This document shows, piece after piece, positions 43,615-53,596 of a DNA stretch of 64,000 bases. Every line of letters starts with the position of its first letter. Within the stretch, counting starts at the first letter, position 1. The notes under the pieces are model-generated. The model ran no database searches. It was not told the DNA's origin and was given only the letters and a program-made list of their open reading frames with translations. The stretch covers positions 2,238,864 to 2,302,863 of the forward strand of contig NZ_CP019333.1 in assembly GCF_002163875.1 (NCBI RefSeq). Reading direction: 5' to 3'. The position numbers were made by a program, and so were the translations under genes. Origin of the DNA: Gilvibacter sp. SZ-19 (GTDB lineage: Bacteria; Bacteroidota; Bacteroidia; Flavobacteriales; Flavobacteriaceae).

Positions 43615-44199
43615 ATGAATCAAACCACTGACCACCATTTTATAACACAGACCCTGGCAGGTGACCCTCAGGCCTTTGGGCAGTTGGTCATGCGCTATCA
43701 AGATTATGTGTTCACGGTGGTCAATAGAATGGTACAGCATAGGGAGGAGGCTCAAGAGATAACTCAGGATACATTTGTCAAGGCCTACGGTTCTTTGTCG
43801 AGTTTTAGAGGAGACTCTAAATTTTCATCTTGGCTATATACCATTGCGTACAGAAAGACCTTAGATCGCATTAAGAAGAATAAACGTTATGCTGAATTCG
43901 ATGCGTTGGAGCAGGTTCTATCTGCGGATGAGGACACAGAAACCCACGGGCTTAAGCGACTAGTTGCTCAAGAGCGATCGGCTACCATAAAGGCTGCCAT
44001 TGCTCAGTTAGAACCAGTAACTGCGGCCTTGATCAGTTTTTATTATTACGAAGAGCTCTCTGTAAAGGAAATAGAAAAGATCACGGACTTGACTCCGGAT
44101 AATATAAAAGTTAAATTGTACCGAGGACGCAAGAAGTTGTTTCAGTTGTTACAACAAGCGCAGTTCCCAGAAATACAACACGGTTATGGAAACCTTTAA
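43615..44199 (+). CDS. ECF RNA polymerase sigma factor, likely autoregulated
   Basis: ECF sigma factor of 194 residues. Region 2 reads GDPQAFGQLVMRYQDYVFTV and AQEITQDTFVKAYGSLSSF, then FSSWLYTIAYRKTLDRIKK; region 4 reads ALISFYYYEELSVKEIEKIT and NIKVKLYRGRKKLFQLL. The N-terminus needs the ATG at 43615 because the conserved GDPQAF block begins 16 residues later. It overlaps the following membrane gene by 14 bases. Twin promoters of the same sequence suggest it transcribes itself and the divergent DUF6249 gene. Confidence 0.94.
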   Translation: MNQTTDHHFITQTLAGDPQAFGQLVMRYQDYVFTVVNRMVQHREEAQEITQDTFVKAYGSLSSFRGDSKFSSWLYTIAYRKTLDRIKKNKRYAEFDALEQVLSADEDTETHGLKRLVAQERSATIKAAIAQLEPVTAALISFYYYEELSVKEIEKITDLTPDNIKVKLYRGRKKLFQLLQQAQFPEIQHGYGNL

Positions 44200-44569
44200 A
44201 GACCCAAAAGACGCGCAGACCAGAAAATATTTGAATGAGGCTGGTATAGACAAGGCTCCAGAAGGAACCTATGCAGCCATCATGGATCAGATCACAGCGC
44301 TAAATGCATATTCTATTGCCTATAAACCGCTTATCAGTCGAAAAGGTTGGTTTGCGATAATTGGCGTCTTTGTACTCTTTTTAGTGGGTGTGTTCTGGGT
44401 GCCGATAGAGAAGTTTTATCTAAACAATATTCCGCAATTAGGAAGCCTTAATGAATTTTTAGGACAACTTCAGGTTTCCAATACCACCTTATATGCAGTA
44501 GGGTTTTTAGGGCTATTCTTATTGCAATTGCCGTTTTTAAAACGCCTTTTGGACGCTCAAAAAACCTAG
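44186..44569 (+). CDS. Two-helix membrane protein, possible anti-sigma factor
   Basis: The 127-residue product has a cytoplasmic N-terminal region of about 45 residues (KYLNEAGIDKAPEGTYAAIM) and two hydrophobic helices (WFAIIGVFVLFLVGVFWV, about 52-69, and LYAVGFLGLFLLQLPFL, about 101-117). The overlap of 14 bases with the sigma gene and the topology suggest it restrains the sigma factor. No zinc-binding anti-sigma motif is visible. A strong bidirectional terminator follows. Confidence 0.78.
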   Translation: METFKDPKDAQTRKYLNEAGIDKAPEGTYAAIMDQITALNAYSIAYKPLISRKGWFAIIGVFVLFLVGVFWVPIEKFYLNNIPQLGSLNEFLGQLQVSNTTLYAVGFLGLFLLQLPFLKRLLDAQKT

Positions 44570-44592
44570 CGCAGATCAAATAATCAATACAT

Positions 44593-44626
44593 AAAAAAAC
44601 CGCTGATGCAATGCACAGCGGTTTTT
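44593..44626. terminator. Bidirectional terminator between sigma operon and secA
   Basis: AAAAACCGCTG and CAGCGGTTTTT pair over 11 bp around a 10-base loop. It serves the convergent sigma operon and secA. Confidence 0.92.
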
Positions 44627-44645
44627 GTTTTTATGAGCTTAAGGC

Positions 44646-47600
44646 TTAATCCTCGGTCAATACCCATTCGCCTTTGTCGAGTAGGGGAATGGCTTGTTTG
44701 TATTTTACCGTTTTGGATTCTCCGCTCATCACGTGTTTTATGGTCACCTTTTCGTTACGTCCGATCTTAGGGCGCTCTCTGGTGATCGTTTCTGTCACTT
44801 GTTGTTGCTGAGGCTGCGTATTTCCGGCAGCTCTTGCTTGAGCAGCGCGCTCGTCCATATTAGGGATCTCGTCTTTTTGGGTGGTAAGTTTGTCGTTAGA
44901 CTTTACCTGACGGGCCTCCTGAATGTTCTGATTCTCCTGAGGCAATTCTCCTTTGTACAAGAACGACAACACTTCTTTATTCACTTTGTCGATCATCTCT
45001 TTAAAGAGTTCGAAAGCTTCGAATTTATAGATCAGAAGTGGATCTTTCTGCTCGTGTACAGCCAACTGAACGGATTGCTTTAGCTCGTCCATTTTACGCA
45101 GGTGGGTCTTCCAACTATCATCAATGATAGCTAGCGTAATGTTCTTCTCAAAATCTTGAACCAGTTGTTTTCCTTCGGTCTCATAGGCTTGTTGCAAATC
45201 GGTTGCAACGTTCAGCGTCTTAACGCCATCTGTAAATGGTACTAGGATTCGCTTGTACTTATCGCCTTGGTTCTCGTATACATTTTTGATCACCGGGAAC
45301 GCCTGAGAGGCCGCCTTTTCCATCTTGTCCTGATAGTGAGCATAAGCCGCCGTGTAGACTGTACCAATGATCTCGTTCTCACTTTTAGCGTCGAATTCTT
45401 CTTCGCTTACCGGAGAGCTCATTGAGAAATAACGGATCAGATCGAATTCAAAATTCTTAAAATCTTTTACCGGTTTGTTTGCTGCAACGATATTTTCAAC
45501 GGTGTCGTAGATCATATTGGCAATATCCACACGCAGACGTTCGCCAAATAAAGCGTGGTAACGACGCTTATAGACCACCTCGCGTTGGGCGTTCATCACA
45601 TCGTCGTATTCCAATAAGCGTTTACGCACGCCGAAATTGTTCTCTTCTACTTTCTTCTGGGCGCGTTCAATAGACTTAGAGATCATGGAATGCTGAATCA
45701 CTTCGCCTTCTTTAAGTCCTAAACGGTCCATCATCTTGGCAATACGCTCGCTACCAAACAAACGCATCAGGTTGTCTTCTAGCGAAACATAGAATTGGGA
45801 ACTTCCCGGATCTCCTTGACGTCCGGCACGTCCGCGTAACTGTCGGTCTACACGTCTGGAATCGTGACGCTCTGTACCAATAATGGCCAAACCTCCGGCT
45901 GCTTTGATCTCTTCAGTCAATTTAATATCCGTACCACGACCTGCCATGTTGGTTGCAATGGTTACCTGCCCAGGCTTTCCAGCTTCGGCAACGATATCCG
46001 CTTCCTTTTTGTGCAATTTCGCATTCAATACATTGTGCGGTACATTGCGAATACTCAGCATACGACTCAAGAGCTCAGAGATCTCTACAGAAGTAGTACC
46101 GATAAGTACTGGTCTTCCTGCAGCAGAAAGTTCTGTAACCTCGTCGATCACTGCGTTGTATTTTTCGCGCTTGGTCTTATAGATCTTGTCTTCTCTATCG
46201 TCTCTGGCAATAGGACGGTTGGTAGGAATCTCCATTACATCCAACTCGTAGATCTCCCAAAGTTCTCCTGCTTCCGTTATCGCAGTACCGGTCATTCCAG
46301 AGAGCTTGCGATACATTCTAAAGTAGTTCTGCAAGGTAATGGTAGCAAAGGTTTGGGTAGCCGCTTCGATCTTTACATTCTCTTTGGCTTCTATCGCTTG
46401 GTGGAGTCCGTCGCTGTATCGACGTCCATCCATAATACGACCTGTTTGCTCATCCACGATCATCACTTTGTTGTCCATTACGACATACTGCGTGTCTTTC
46501 TCAAAGAGCGTATAGGCTTTTAAAAGCTGATTCAAGGTGTGAATACGCTCACTCTTTACAGAGAAGTCTCTAAAAAGGTCTTCCTTGAGTTCGGCTTCTT
46601 CTTCTTTGGAAAGCTCTTGGGCTTCGATCTTGGCGATCTCAGTCCCCATTTCTGGCATCACAAAGAAATTCGGATCGTCTTTACCCGAAAGGAACTCAAC
46701 TCCTTTGTCTGTAAGCTCGATCTGGTTGTTCTTTTCTTCGATCACAAAATACAATTCGGCATCTACCTTAGGCATTTCGCGATTGTTGTCTTGCATGTAG
46801 AAGTTCTCTGTCTTTTGCAAGAGTTGTTTTATTCCTTCTTCGGATAGGTATTTGATAAGCGCCTTATTCTTTGGCAATCCGCGGTAAACGCGAAGCAACT
46901 GTAGGCCTCCTTCTTTGGTGTCACCTTCGGCGATCAATTTCTTGGCCTCGGCCAAAACTCCTGTAAGCAATTTGCGCTGTACGTTAACGATCTCTTGGAT
47001 CTTAGGTTTAAGCTCATTGAACTCATGACGGTCTCCTTGCGGCACCGGCCCAGAGATGATAAGTGGGGTACGTGCGTCATCGATCAAAACCGAATCCACC
47101 TCATCCACAATGGCGTAGTGATGCGGACGTTGTACCAGATCTCCCGGAGCGTGAGACATATTATCGCGCAGGTAATCAAAACCGAATTCGTTATTGGTTC
47201 CGTAGGTGATATCTGCGTTGTAGGCAGCTCTGCGCTCTGCGGAGTTCGGACGGTGATGGTCAATACAATCCACACTCATACCGTGGAACTCGAAAATAGG
47301 AGCCATCCAAGCGCTATCACGTTTAGCCAGGTAGTCGTTAACGGTTACCAAGTGCACACCGTTGCCAGCAAGGGCGTTCAGGTAAACCGGTAGGGTTGCT
47401 ACTAAGGTCTTACCTTCACCCGTTTGCATTTCTGCTACCTTTCCTTGATGCAGGGCAATACCACCAACCAACTGTACGTCGTAGTGGACCATATCCCAGG
47501 TCACTTCTTTCCCGGCAGCGTCCCAAGAGTTAGACCAGATCGCTTTGTCTCCGTCTAAAGTGACATAAGCCTTAGTTCCAGAAAGTTCACGATCAAAGGC

Positions 47601-48002
47601 AGTAGCAGTCACTTCTAAAGTGCTGTTTTCGGCAAAACGCTTTGCAGTTTCTTTAATAACGGCAAAAGCTTCTGGCAAGATCTCGTCCAGGAACTGCTTT
47701 TCAATTTCGTACAGGGCATCTTTTAATTGATCGATCTCGGCATAGATATCTTCTTTGCGTTGGATATCACTCACGGCCTCAGCCTCTTCAGAGAGCGCTT
47801 CGATCTGTTTTTTGGTTTCCGCTTGAGCCTCGCGTAATTGGGCTCTAAAGGTGTCGGATTTAGCGCGAAGTTGGTCCAGGGTGAGCTGTGCCATTTCGCC
47901 TTCTTTGGCTTTAATCTGGTCAACCAAGGGTTGAATTTCGCCCAGATCCTTTTTGGCTTTATCGCCAACAAATACTTTTAATACGTTATCTAAAAGACCC
48001 AT
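44646..48002 (-). CDS. secA: Protein translocase ATPase SecA
   Basis: Motor of the Sec export channel, 1118 residues, the long form of Bacteroidota. Motifs in order: Walker [34 protein letters not shown] (DEAD-like), long insert at about 330-460 rich in Glu and Lys, [11 protein letters not shown] (motif V) and [20 protein letters not shown] (motif VI). The C-terminus ends [20 protein letters not shown] and WVLTED and lacks the zinc-binding SEC-C tail of E. coli. It is a single gene. Confidence 0.97.
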   Translation of the reverse strand: MGLLDNVLKVFVGDKAKKDLGEIQPLVDQIKAKEGEMAQLTLDQLRAKSDTFRAQLREAQAETKKQIEALSEEAEAVSDIQRKEDIYAEIDQLKDALYEIEKQFLDEILPEAFAVIKETAKRFAENSTLEVTATAFDRELSGTKAYVTLDGDKAIWSNSWDAAGKEVTWDMVHYDVQLVGGIALHQGKVAEMQTGEGKTLVATLPVYLNALAGNGVHLVTVNDYLAKRDSAWMAPIFEFHGMSVDCIDHHRPNSAERRAAYNADITYGTNNEFGFDYLRDNMSHAPGDLVQRPHHYAIVDEVDSVLIDDARTPLIISGPVPQGDRHEFNELKPKIQEIVNVQRKLLTGVLAEAKKLIAEGDTKEGGLQLLRVYRGLPKNKALIKYLSEEGIKQLLQKTENFYMQDNNREMPKVDAELYFVIEEKNNQIELTDKGVEFLSGKDDPNFFVMPEMGTEIAKIEAQELSKEEEAELKEDLFRDFSVKSERIHTLNQLLKAYTLFEKDTQYVVMDNKVMIVDEQTGRIMDGRRYSDGLHQAIEAKENVKIEAATQTFATITLQNYFRMYRKLSGMTGTAITEAGELWEIYELDVMEIPTNRPIARDDREDKIYKTKREKYNAVIDEVTELSAAGRPVLIGTTSVEISELLSRMLSIRNVPHNVLNAKLHKKEADIVAEAGKPGQVTIATNMAGRGTDIKLTEEIKAAGGLAIIGTERHDSRRVDRQLRGRAGRQGDPGSSQFYVSLEDNLMRLFGSERIAKMMDRLGLKEGEVIQHSMISKSIERAQKKVEENNFGVRKRLLEYDDVMNAQREVVYKRRYHALFGERLRVDIANMIYDTVENIVAANKPVKDFKNFEFDLIRYFSMSSPVSEEEFDAKSENEIIGTVYTAAYAHYQDKMEKAASQAFPVIKNVYENQGDKYKRILVPFTDGVKTLNVATDLQQAYETEGKQLVQDFEKNITLAIIDDSWKTHLRKMDELKQSVQLAVHEQKDPLLIYKFEAFELFKEMIDKVNKEVLSFLYKGELPQENQNIQEARQVKSNDKLTTQKDEIPNMDERAAQARAAGNTQPQQQQVTETITRERPKIGRNEKVTIKHVMSGESKTVKYKQAIPLLDKGEWVLTED

Positions 48003-48133
48003 GTCTTGTGTGTTTCTTTTTTAGCGGTATAACTCAGGCTTCTTTTTATTCAGACTGCAAAAATGCAAACAGCTGTAAATCAGAGGAATTGAATCCGAAG
48101 ATAGTTCCTTCAGCCGCAGTTCAATAGTACGCA

Positions 48134-48163
48134 AAAAAAAAGCCTCCTGCGAGACTTTTTTAT
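48134..48163 (-). terminator. Terminator of the DUF2795 gene
   Basis: On the minus strand a short hairpin (AGTCTC/GAGGCT with one mismatch, loop GCAG) is followed by ten T, 11 bases after the stop codon. Confidence 0.78.
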
Positions 48164-48173
48164 TTATAGTGGA

Positions 48174-48395
48174 TTAATATTCATCCTCGTTCCAAAGGTA
48201 ATCTTCGTCAGTGGGATAATCTGGCCAGATCTCTTCGATAGAATCGTAAGAGTCTCCTTCGTCCTCAATGGCTTGAAGGTTCTCAACAACTTCAAGAGGG
48301 GCTCCCGTACGAATAGCGTAATCGATCAATTCGTCTTTGGTAGCAGGCCAAGGTGCGTCGCTCAAATATGACGCTAGCTCTAAAGTCCAGTACAT
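48174..48395 (-). CDS. DUF2795 small acidic protein
   Basis: Conserved 73-residue soluble protein: MYWTLELASYLSDAPWPAT, KDELIDYAIRTGAPLEVVEN and a tail with EIWPDYPTDEDYLWNEDEY. The family is highly conserved in Bacteroidota without a known role. The start is ATG 48395, not the TTG at 48422, because a perfect promoter box occupies 48420-48427 and would overlap the TTG. It has its own promoter and terminator, so it is a monocistronic unit. Confidence 0.92.
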   Translation of the reverse strand: MYWTLELASYLSDAPWPATKDELIDYAIRTGAPLEVVENLQAIEDEGDSYDSIEEIWPDYPTDEDYLWNEDEY

Positions 48396-48419
48396 AGCAC
48401 TTGTTGCATTTAATTTTTG

Positions 48420-48449
48420 CAAAAATAATTTTTTAGATCAAAAAGTCAA
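48420..48449 (-). promoter_or_regulatory. Promoter of the DUF2795 gene
   Basis: On the minus strand TTG (48447-48449), 19 bases and TATTTTTG (48420-48427), the full consensus layout. The predicted leader is about 18 bases. Confidence 0.78.
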
Positions 48450-48573
48450 GTAAAATCTAAATTATTTGTCCGTGAATAAAAAGAACGTAAGAATATCAAT
48501 TTAAAAAGCTGATATTCAGTTAGTTAAAATTAATTAATATTTTTCATTGCTGCCGATGGAATTAGGAGCGGTT

Positions 48574-49146
48574 TTAATACTTCTCCGGGATCCACTTGAT
48601 TTCCTCGGCTTGCAGTTCTTGTGTCAACATCCGTGCCAACACAAAAAGATAGTCAGAAAGGCGGTTTAGGTACTTCAATACGGCCTCATCAACAGCTTCA
48701 AAATCGTTGAGTTGTGCTGCTAAACGCTCACTACGTCTGCACACACAGCGCGCGATGTGACAGAATGACACCGTCTGATGGCCTCCTGGCAAAACAAAGT
48801 GCGTCATAGGTGGGAGCAGTTCGTTCATACGATCCATTTCGTGCTCTAAGGCTTCAATATCTGCAGCGCTTATCTTGGGGATGTTCAGGCGTTCTTTGCC
48901 ACTTTTCAAGATGGCCTTTTCCGGATCGGTAGCCAAGATGGCACCAACAGTAAAGAGCTTGTTTTGGATCTGCTCTATAAACTGCTTGTGATTGGCAGCT
49001 ATCTCCTGATCGCGAACAAGTCCAATATGTGAATTGAGTTCGTCAACAGTGCCGTAACTTTCTATGCGGATGTGGTGTTTGGGAACTCGTGTCCCTCCAA
49101 AAAGTGCTGTGGTTCCTTTATCGCCGGTCTTGGTGTAAATCTTCAT
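48574..49146 (-). CDS. Cob(I)alamin adenosyltransferase, PduO type
   Basis: Transfers the adenosyl group of ATP to cobalamin, giving coenzyme B12 for the mutases. The 190 residues match the PduO family: N-terminal MKIYTKTGDKGTTALFGGTR with the ATP-binding region, IESYGTVDELNSHIGL, FVLPGGHQTVSFCHIAR with CRRSERLAA following, and YLNRLSDYLFVLAR. The start is put at ATG 49146, matching the conserved N-terminus; an ATG 18 bases upstream would add six residues. It overlaps a small membrane-protein gene by 29 bases. Confidence 0.94.
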   Translation of the reverse strand: MKIYTKTGDKGTTALFGGTRVPKHHIRIESYGTVDELNSHIGLVRDQEIAANHKQFIEQIQNKLFTVGAILATDPEKAILKSGKERLNIPKISAADIEALEHEMDRMNELLPPMTHFVLPGGHQTVSFCHIARCVCRRSERLAAQLNDFEAVDEAVLKYLNRLSDYLFVLARMLTQELQAEEIKWIPEKY

Positions 49147-49300
49147 TGTCCTTTCGTTTTTCATAGTATCGCTTGCGGAACGACCTGTTCTTGCGACTGC
49201 GCGATACTTGCGCGTTGCGTTTGTTCCAGAAAAGAATCAGGACCAAGAGCAGCAATAAGCCGCCAACTACGAAATAAGGATTTTCAAGATAGGCGTCCAC
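49118..49300 (-). CDS. Small single-helix membrane protein
   Basis: The 60-residue product has one membrane helix (YFVVGGLLLLLVLILFW, about 9-25) and a very basic tail (KNRSFRKRYYEKRKDNED). The gene lies between the ABC ATPase (4-base gap) and the adenosyltransferase (29-base overlap), all leftward, so coupling is likely. Function unknown. The position in a tight operon and the clear topology favour a real gene. Confidence 0.65.
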   Translation of the reverse strand: MDAYLENPYFVVGGLLLLLVLILFWNKRNAQVSRSRKNRSFRKRYYEKRKDNEDLHQDRR

Positions 49301-49304
49301 AAGC

Positions 49305-49991
49305 TTACTTGGTTCGGGTGTCTGATTCGATCATACCATCTTTAAGACGAATTACCCGATGCGCATGCGCCGCAATGTCTTCTTCGTGCGTTACCAGAAT
49401 CACCGTATTTCCGCTCGCATGGATCTCATCGAATAAATTCATGATCTCCAAAGAGGTTTTAGAATCCAAGTTTCCGGTAGGCTCATCAGCCAGAATGATA
49501 GAAGGCTTGTTGACCAATGCCCGCCCTACAGCAACACGCTGTCGTTGCCCTCCAGAGAGTTGGTTGGGTTTGTGGTCCATACGATCGGCCAGACCAACAT
49601 CGGTCAAAACCTCTTCCGCCCGCTTTGAACGAGCACTTTTAGAAGCTCCTGCGTAGATCATCGGCAAAGCCACATTTTCTAATGCAGTAGTTCTTGGTAA
49701 AAGGTTAAAGGTTTGAAAGACAAACCCGATCTCTTTGTTGCGAATGTCGGCCAATTCATCGTCGGTGAGGTTACTCACATCTTGTCCGTTGAGTATGTAA
49801 GTTCCGTCGGTAGGGGTGTCTAAACAACCCAAAAGATTCATTAAGGTCGATTTTCCAGAACCGGAAGGCCCCATCAAGGCTACGTATTCGCCTTGCTCAA
49901 TATCGAGGTCAATTCCTTTTAAAACCTTTACAATTTCTTGTCCTAACGGGAAATCCCTTTTGATACCGCGGATCTTAATAACTGTACTCAT
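49305..49991 (-). CDS. ABC transporter ATP-binding protein, LolD/MacB type
   Basis: ATPase of a type VII (mechanotransmission) ABC system, 228 residues. Walker [18 protein letters not shown] (about 39-55), Q loop [13 protein letters not shown], signature [16 protein letters not shown], Walker [14 protein letters not shown] and the His of [10 protein letters not shown] are all intact. The partner permease is not beside it, so it may act with a FtsX/MacB-like permease encoded elsewhere. The small membrane gene follows at 4 bases. Confidence 0.92.
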   Translation of the reverse strand: MSTVIKIRGIKRDFPLGQEIVKVLKGIDLDIEQGEYVALMGPSGSGKSTLMNLLGCLDTPTDGTYILNGQDVSNLTDDELADIRNKEIGFVFQTFNLLPRTTALENVALPMIYAGASKSARSKRAEEVLTDVGLADRMDHKPNQLSGGQRQRVAVGRALVNKPSIILADEPTGNLDSKTSLEIMNLFDEIHASGNTVILVTHEEDIAAHAHRVIRLKDGMIESDTRTK

Positions 49992-50063
49992 AAAAACACC
50001 GATGGTTTATAGTATGCAAGATACTTCATTCTACGCACATAAGACGTAGACAGGCTGGCATTG

Positions 50064-50831
50064 TTACAATCTTAACACAAAATGTTGTTTGGGTTGTTCT
50101 TTGCGAAAAAACACCCATCCCCAATGGAAGGAGTCTATGGTGACCGTCACCTCTGGGTGAGCTTTTATTTGCTGCCAGGCCTCGGTCATTGCTGCAGACC
50201 AATATATATCGTCTAGAATAAGCAGGCTATCATTGTGAAGCTTAGGCAACAACTGCTTAAAGGTAAAAAGGGTGAAGTCTTTAGTGTGGCCACCATCTAG
50301 ATAGACCAGATCCCAAGATTGGTCGTCGTCATTTAGAAAATCAGTGAATAAGGCATTCACAGGGGTAATATTGTCAAAATTAAACCGCTTAAATCCTTTT
50401 ACCGCTTCAGCAAGGGTGTTGGGGCAACGTTCAACGGTAGTGATATTTCCTTCTGGATGCCCAATGTGCATGGCTACCGTTCCTTTGCCCAAAGACGTTC
50501 CCAGTTCTAACATGTTTTTCGGCTTGAAATAGGCCGTTACACTAGCCATAAGTTCCTGAGTCTTTTGAGACATACCAGCAACTTTGGCAATCTGATCAAC
50601 CCCTCGCTCTTCACTTTTGAAAACACGTGAGCCTGCTCCAAAATCCTCCACCTTTATTTTGAGCTGTTGCCCAATTAAGTATTTGTAGTGCTTTGGCAGT
50701 AATTGTTTTAACTCAGGTGGAATTCGAGTTTTTACGCCTTCGGTAATTAGTTTATATACAAAAGGGGAGTGCACGGCATGCTCGTTCTTGGAACGCCACA
50801 GAAAACTCAAATATTTGAGAAACTCATACAT
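50064..50831 (-). CDS. Class I SAM-dependent methyltransferase
   Basis: A 255-residue protein resembling O-methyltransferases of the catechol type. The SAM-binding core reads NMLELGTSLGKGTVAMHIG, then ITTVERCPNTLAEAV, WDLVYLDGGHTKDFTLFTF and LLILDDIYWSAAM. The acidic residues of the last two blocks suit metal binding. The N-terminus (YEFLKYLSFLWRSKNEHAVH) is distinctive for a flavobacterial group. The substrate is unknown. It starts 2 bases after the ABC-F stop, so the two genes are cotranscribed. Confidence 0.88.
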   Translation of the reverse strand: MYEFLKYLSFLWRSKNEHAVHSPFVYKLITEGVKTRIPPELKQLLPKHYKYLIGQQLKIKVEDFGAGSRVFKSEERGVDQIAKVAGMSQKTQELMASVTAYFKPKNMLELGTSLGKGTVAMHIGHPEGNITTVERCPNTLAEAVKGFKRFNFDNITPVNALFTDFLNDDDQSWDLVYLDGGHTKDFTLFTFKQLLPKLHNDSLLILDDIYWSAAMTEAWQQIKAHPEVTVTIDSFHWGWVFFRKEQPKQHFVLRL

Positions 50832-50833
50832 CG

Positions 50834-52693
50834 TTAATCCTCCAATTTCATGGAAAGCTCAAACCAGCGTTCGGTCTTTTCTTCTAGGGTGGTAATGATC
50901 TGCTGCAATTTTAAAGACTCTTCGTTGATCTTGTCCGTGTCCCAATCCGCAGTGGCAAAAGCAGCTTCGAGTTGTTTTTTCTCGCGCTCAAACTTGGCAA
51001 TGTCGCGTTCTAAGGCCTTGTACTCTTTCTGCTCGTTATAGTTGAGTTTGGCCTTAGCGCCAGGGTCTTTCCAATCGGTCTTTTCTTTTTTGGTTGTTTT
51101 TTCTGTCGGATCGCTGCTGTCTTCGTAGGCCCTAAAGTCGCTGTAGTTGCCTGGAAAGTCCTCAATGACTCCATCGCCTCTAAAAACCAAAAGGTGATCT
51201 ACCACCTTGTCCATAAAGTAGCGGTCGTGCGAAACAACAATCAAACAGCCCGGATAATCCAGCAGGAAACTTTCTAAAACATTTAAGGTGACAATGTCCA
51301 GATCGTTGGTGGGCTCATCGAGTATTAAGAAATTCGGATTCCCAATAAGTACAGTACACAGATAGAGACGCTTGCGTTCGCCACCGCTCAATTTTTCTAC
51401 ATAGTCGTATTGCTTTTTTCGATCGAATAAAAAGCGTTCTAGCAACTGCCCGGCAGAAAGTTGTCGACCTTTTTTAAGGGGAATATAATCGCCGTACTCG
51501 CGGATCACATCAATGACCTTTTGTCCGGGCTTCACTTCTATGCCAGCTTGAGAATAATAACCGAACTTGACCGTTTCTCCAATAACGATCTTTCCAGCAT
51601 CAGGGTCGCTTACTCCAGTGAGCATATTTAAAAAACTGGATTTACCGCTGCCGTTGTTTCCAATGATCCCAACACGCTCTCCGCGTTGAAATCGATACTC
51701 GAAATTTTGTGTGATCACCTTATCTCCAAAGGCTTTACTCACTTTGTGGAACTCGGCAATTTTAGTGCCTAAGCGCTCCATATTGAGCTCCAGTTGTAGC
51801 TCATGTTGTTTTCTTCTTTGATGCGCTCGTGCTTTGATCTCGTGAAAGTCGTCTATACGAGATTTACTTTTGGTGGTGCGGGCCTTAGGCTGTCTACGCA
51901 TCCAGTCGAGCTCTTTTTTGTAAAGCTGAACAGCCTTGTCAGTCTCCACTTCAAATTGCTCCAATCGCATTTGGCGCTTGTCTAGATAATAGGCATAATT
52001 ACCTTTGTAAGAATACCACTGTCCATTATCGAGTTCTACGATCTCGTTGCAAACCCTATCTAAGAAATAGCGGTCATGCGTTACCATGAAAAGACTGACT
52101 TTTTCACGTGTAAAAAAGGCCTCTAACCATTCGATCATTTGCAGATCCAAATGGTTGGTGGGCTCGTCTAAAATGAGCAGGTCCGGTATATTGATAAGCG
52201 CATGTGCCAAGGCCAGGCGTTTCTTTTGTCCGCCAGAAAGATTACTCACCTTTTGATCCAAGTCGTGTAACTGGAATTTAGAAAGCACGGTTTCTATGCG
52301 GTTCTCAAAATCCCAAGCCTGTGCGGCTTCCATAGCGTCAAAGGCCTTTTGCATAGCTTCCGCATCTTCTGGATTCTTTAATGCTAAATGATACTCGTCT
52401 ATGATCTTAAGGGTAGGAGAATCTGTGTGGTAGATCGTCTCTTTGACCGTTAGATCGGCCTGCAGTTGTGGTTCTTGTGGTAGGTATGAAACTTTTAGGT
52501 CCTTTCTAAACACAACTTGCCCACTATCTGGAGCTTCTACCTGGGCTAGAATATTCAAAATGGCCGTCTTGCCTGTTCCGTTCTTGGCTACAAAACCAAT
52601 TTTTTGTCCTTGGTTGATCCCAAAGGAAATATCTTCGAACAGCACGCGCTCCCCGTAGGCCTTAGCAATATGTTCAACTGAGACAAAATTCAA
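50834..52693 (-). CDS. ABC-F ATPase, Uup-like
   Basis: Soluble double ATPase of 619 residues that acts on ribosomes. The first domain has Walker A VAKNGTGKTAILNIL and signature LSGGQKKRLALAHALI; the second has GNNGSGKSSFLNML and LSGGERKRLYLCTVLI, with Walker B LLILDEPTNHLDL and FLILDEPTNDLDI. The inter-domain linker (about 230-320) is helical and basic. A C-terminal coiled coil (about 550-619, LERDIAKFEREKKQLEAAF) marks the Uup group. It is divergent from the polysaccharide operon. Confidence 0.93.
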   Translation of the reverse strand: MNFVSVEHIAKAYGERVLFEDISFGINQGQKIGFVAKNGTGKTAILNILAQVEAPDSGQVVFRKDLKVSYLPQEPQLQADLTVKETIYHTDSPTLKIIDEYHLALKNPEDAEAMQKAFDAMEAAQAWDFENRIETVLSKFQLHDLDQKVSNLSGGQKKRLALAHALINIPDLLILDEPTNHLDLQMIEWLEAFFTREKVSLFMVTHDRYFLDRVCNEIVELDNGQWYSYKGNYAYYLDKRQMRLEQFEVETDKAVQLYKKELDWMRRQPKARTTKSKSRIDDFHEIKARAHQRRKQHELQLELNMERLGTKIAEFHKVSKAFGDKVITQNFEYRFQRGERVGIIGNNGSGKSSFLNMLTGVSDPDAGKIVIGETVKFGYYSQAGIEVKPGQKVIDVIREYGDYIPLKKGRQLSAGQLLERFLFDRKKQYDYVEKLSGGERKRLYLCTVLIGNPNFLILDEPTNDLDIVTLNVLESFLLDYPGCLIVVSHDRYFMDKVVDHLLVFRGDGVIEDFPGNYSDFRAYEDSSDPTEKTTKKEKTDWKDPGAKAKLNYNEQKEYKALERDIAKFEREKKQLEAAFATADWDTDKINEESLKLQQIITTLEEKTERWFELSMKLED

Positions 52694-52770
52694 TGCAGAA
52701 ACTTTGGCTCAAAAATAATCAGAAAATACAGCATCCCCGGGATTTCTTTTTATTATTAGATGCGTTAGGT

Positions 52771-52778
52771 TATATTTG
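52771..52778 (+). promoter_or_regulatory. Promoter -7 box of the polysaccharide operon
   Basis: TATATTTG fits TAnnTTTG exactly, with a TTT triplet 19 bases upstream. It lies 22 bases before the ATG at 52801, predicting a leader of about 17 bases. It is the only clear promoter before the operon. Confidence 0.6.
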
Positions 52779-52800
52779 CTTTAAACTAGTTAAACACTTA

Positions 52801-53595
52801 ATGAAGTCCGCCGTTTTATACGCCCTAGTGGCAGTTCTTCTTTCCTTCTCTTCTTGTATCCCAACCAAAAGGCTGACCTATTTGCAGGAGGACTTAGGAT
52901 CAAATGATTCTCTGATGTCCGTTCGCAAAGTGACTCCACCTTATCGCGTGCAGGTAAACGATATGATAAGTATCCGGATCAAGGCATTAGATCAGGAACT
53001 TGTAGGTATGTTCAATCCGGTAGGAGAAAGTAATTTGAACGCTACAGGAGAAGAACGACTTTATTACGATGGTTTTACGGTAGATCAGCACGGAAATATC
53101 AGAGTGCCAACTCTTGGAGAGGTCAATGTGCTGGGTTACACTGTAGAAGAGATTCGAACTACCATAGAGGAACGTTTGCTATCCGAATATTTTAAGGAGG
53201 ATGCCAATATTTTCGTAACCGTTAAATTGGCGGGAATTCGCTATGTCATTAATGGCGAAATAAACAGGCCCGGATCTAGTGTTATTTATCGAGATAGGGT
53301 TTCTATCATGGAAGCAATAGCCACTAACGGAGATATCCCTGTCACTGGAGATAAAACCAATATTGTTATAGTTAGACAATATCCGCAGGGACAAAAAGTG
53401 CACCACATAGATCTAACTACCATAGATGCGGTGAATTCGCCTTATTATTACATACAACCGAATGACCTGATACTTGTGAATCCGCTGCCAGAAAAGTCCA
53501 TCGGGACTGGAACCACCGGCTTGCAATCCTTTACAACGATCATCTCGGTAGTTACGGCCTTAACCTCTATTATTCTATTAGCGACCCGTTTGTAA
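52801..53595 (+). CDS. Polysaccharide export lipoprotein, Wza-type
   Basis: Outer-membrane polysaccharide secretin of the Wza/OPX family, 264 residues. The start at ATG 52801 gives a lipoprotein signal (LSFSSCIPT, Cys about 18); the longer upstream frame would run into the promoter. The poly-export domain (about 45-150) has PPYRVQVNDMISIRI and YDGFTVDQHGNIRVPTLGEV; a SLBB domain follows (VKLAGIRYVINGEINRPGS). A C-terminal hydrophobic helix (about 240-262) is typical of the family. It is first of the operon, one base before the Wzc-type gene. Confidence 0.94.
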   Translation: MKSAVLYALVAVLLSFSSCIPTKRLTYLQEDLGSNDSLMSVRKVTPPYRVQVNDMISIRIKALDQELVGMFNPVGESNLNATGEERLYYDGFTVDQHGNIRVPTLGEVNVLGYTVEEIRTTIEERLLSEYFKEDANIFVTVKLAGIRYVINGEINRPGSSVIYRDRVSIMEAIATNGDIPVTGDKTNIVIVRQYPQGQKVHHIDLTTIDAVNSPYYYIQPNDLILVNPLPEKSIGTGTTGLQSFTTIISVVTALTSIILLATRL

Positions 53596-53596
53596 T

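Noticed and set aside
45864-46523. Long frame of 219 codons on the plus strand opposite secA
   Set aside because: It lies wholly antisense to the well-conserved secA gene, its product has scattered composition without motifs, and it has no promoter or neighbours.
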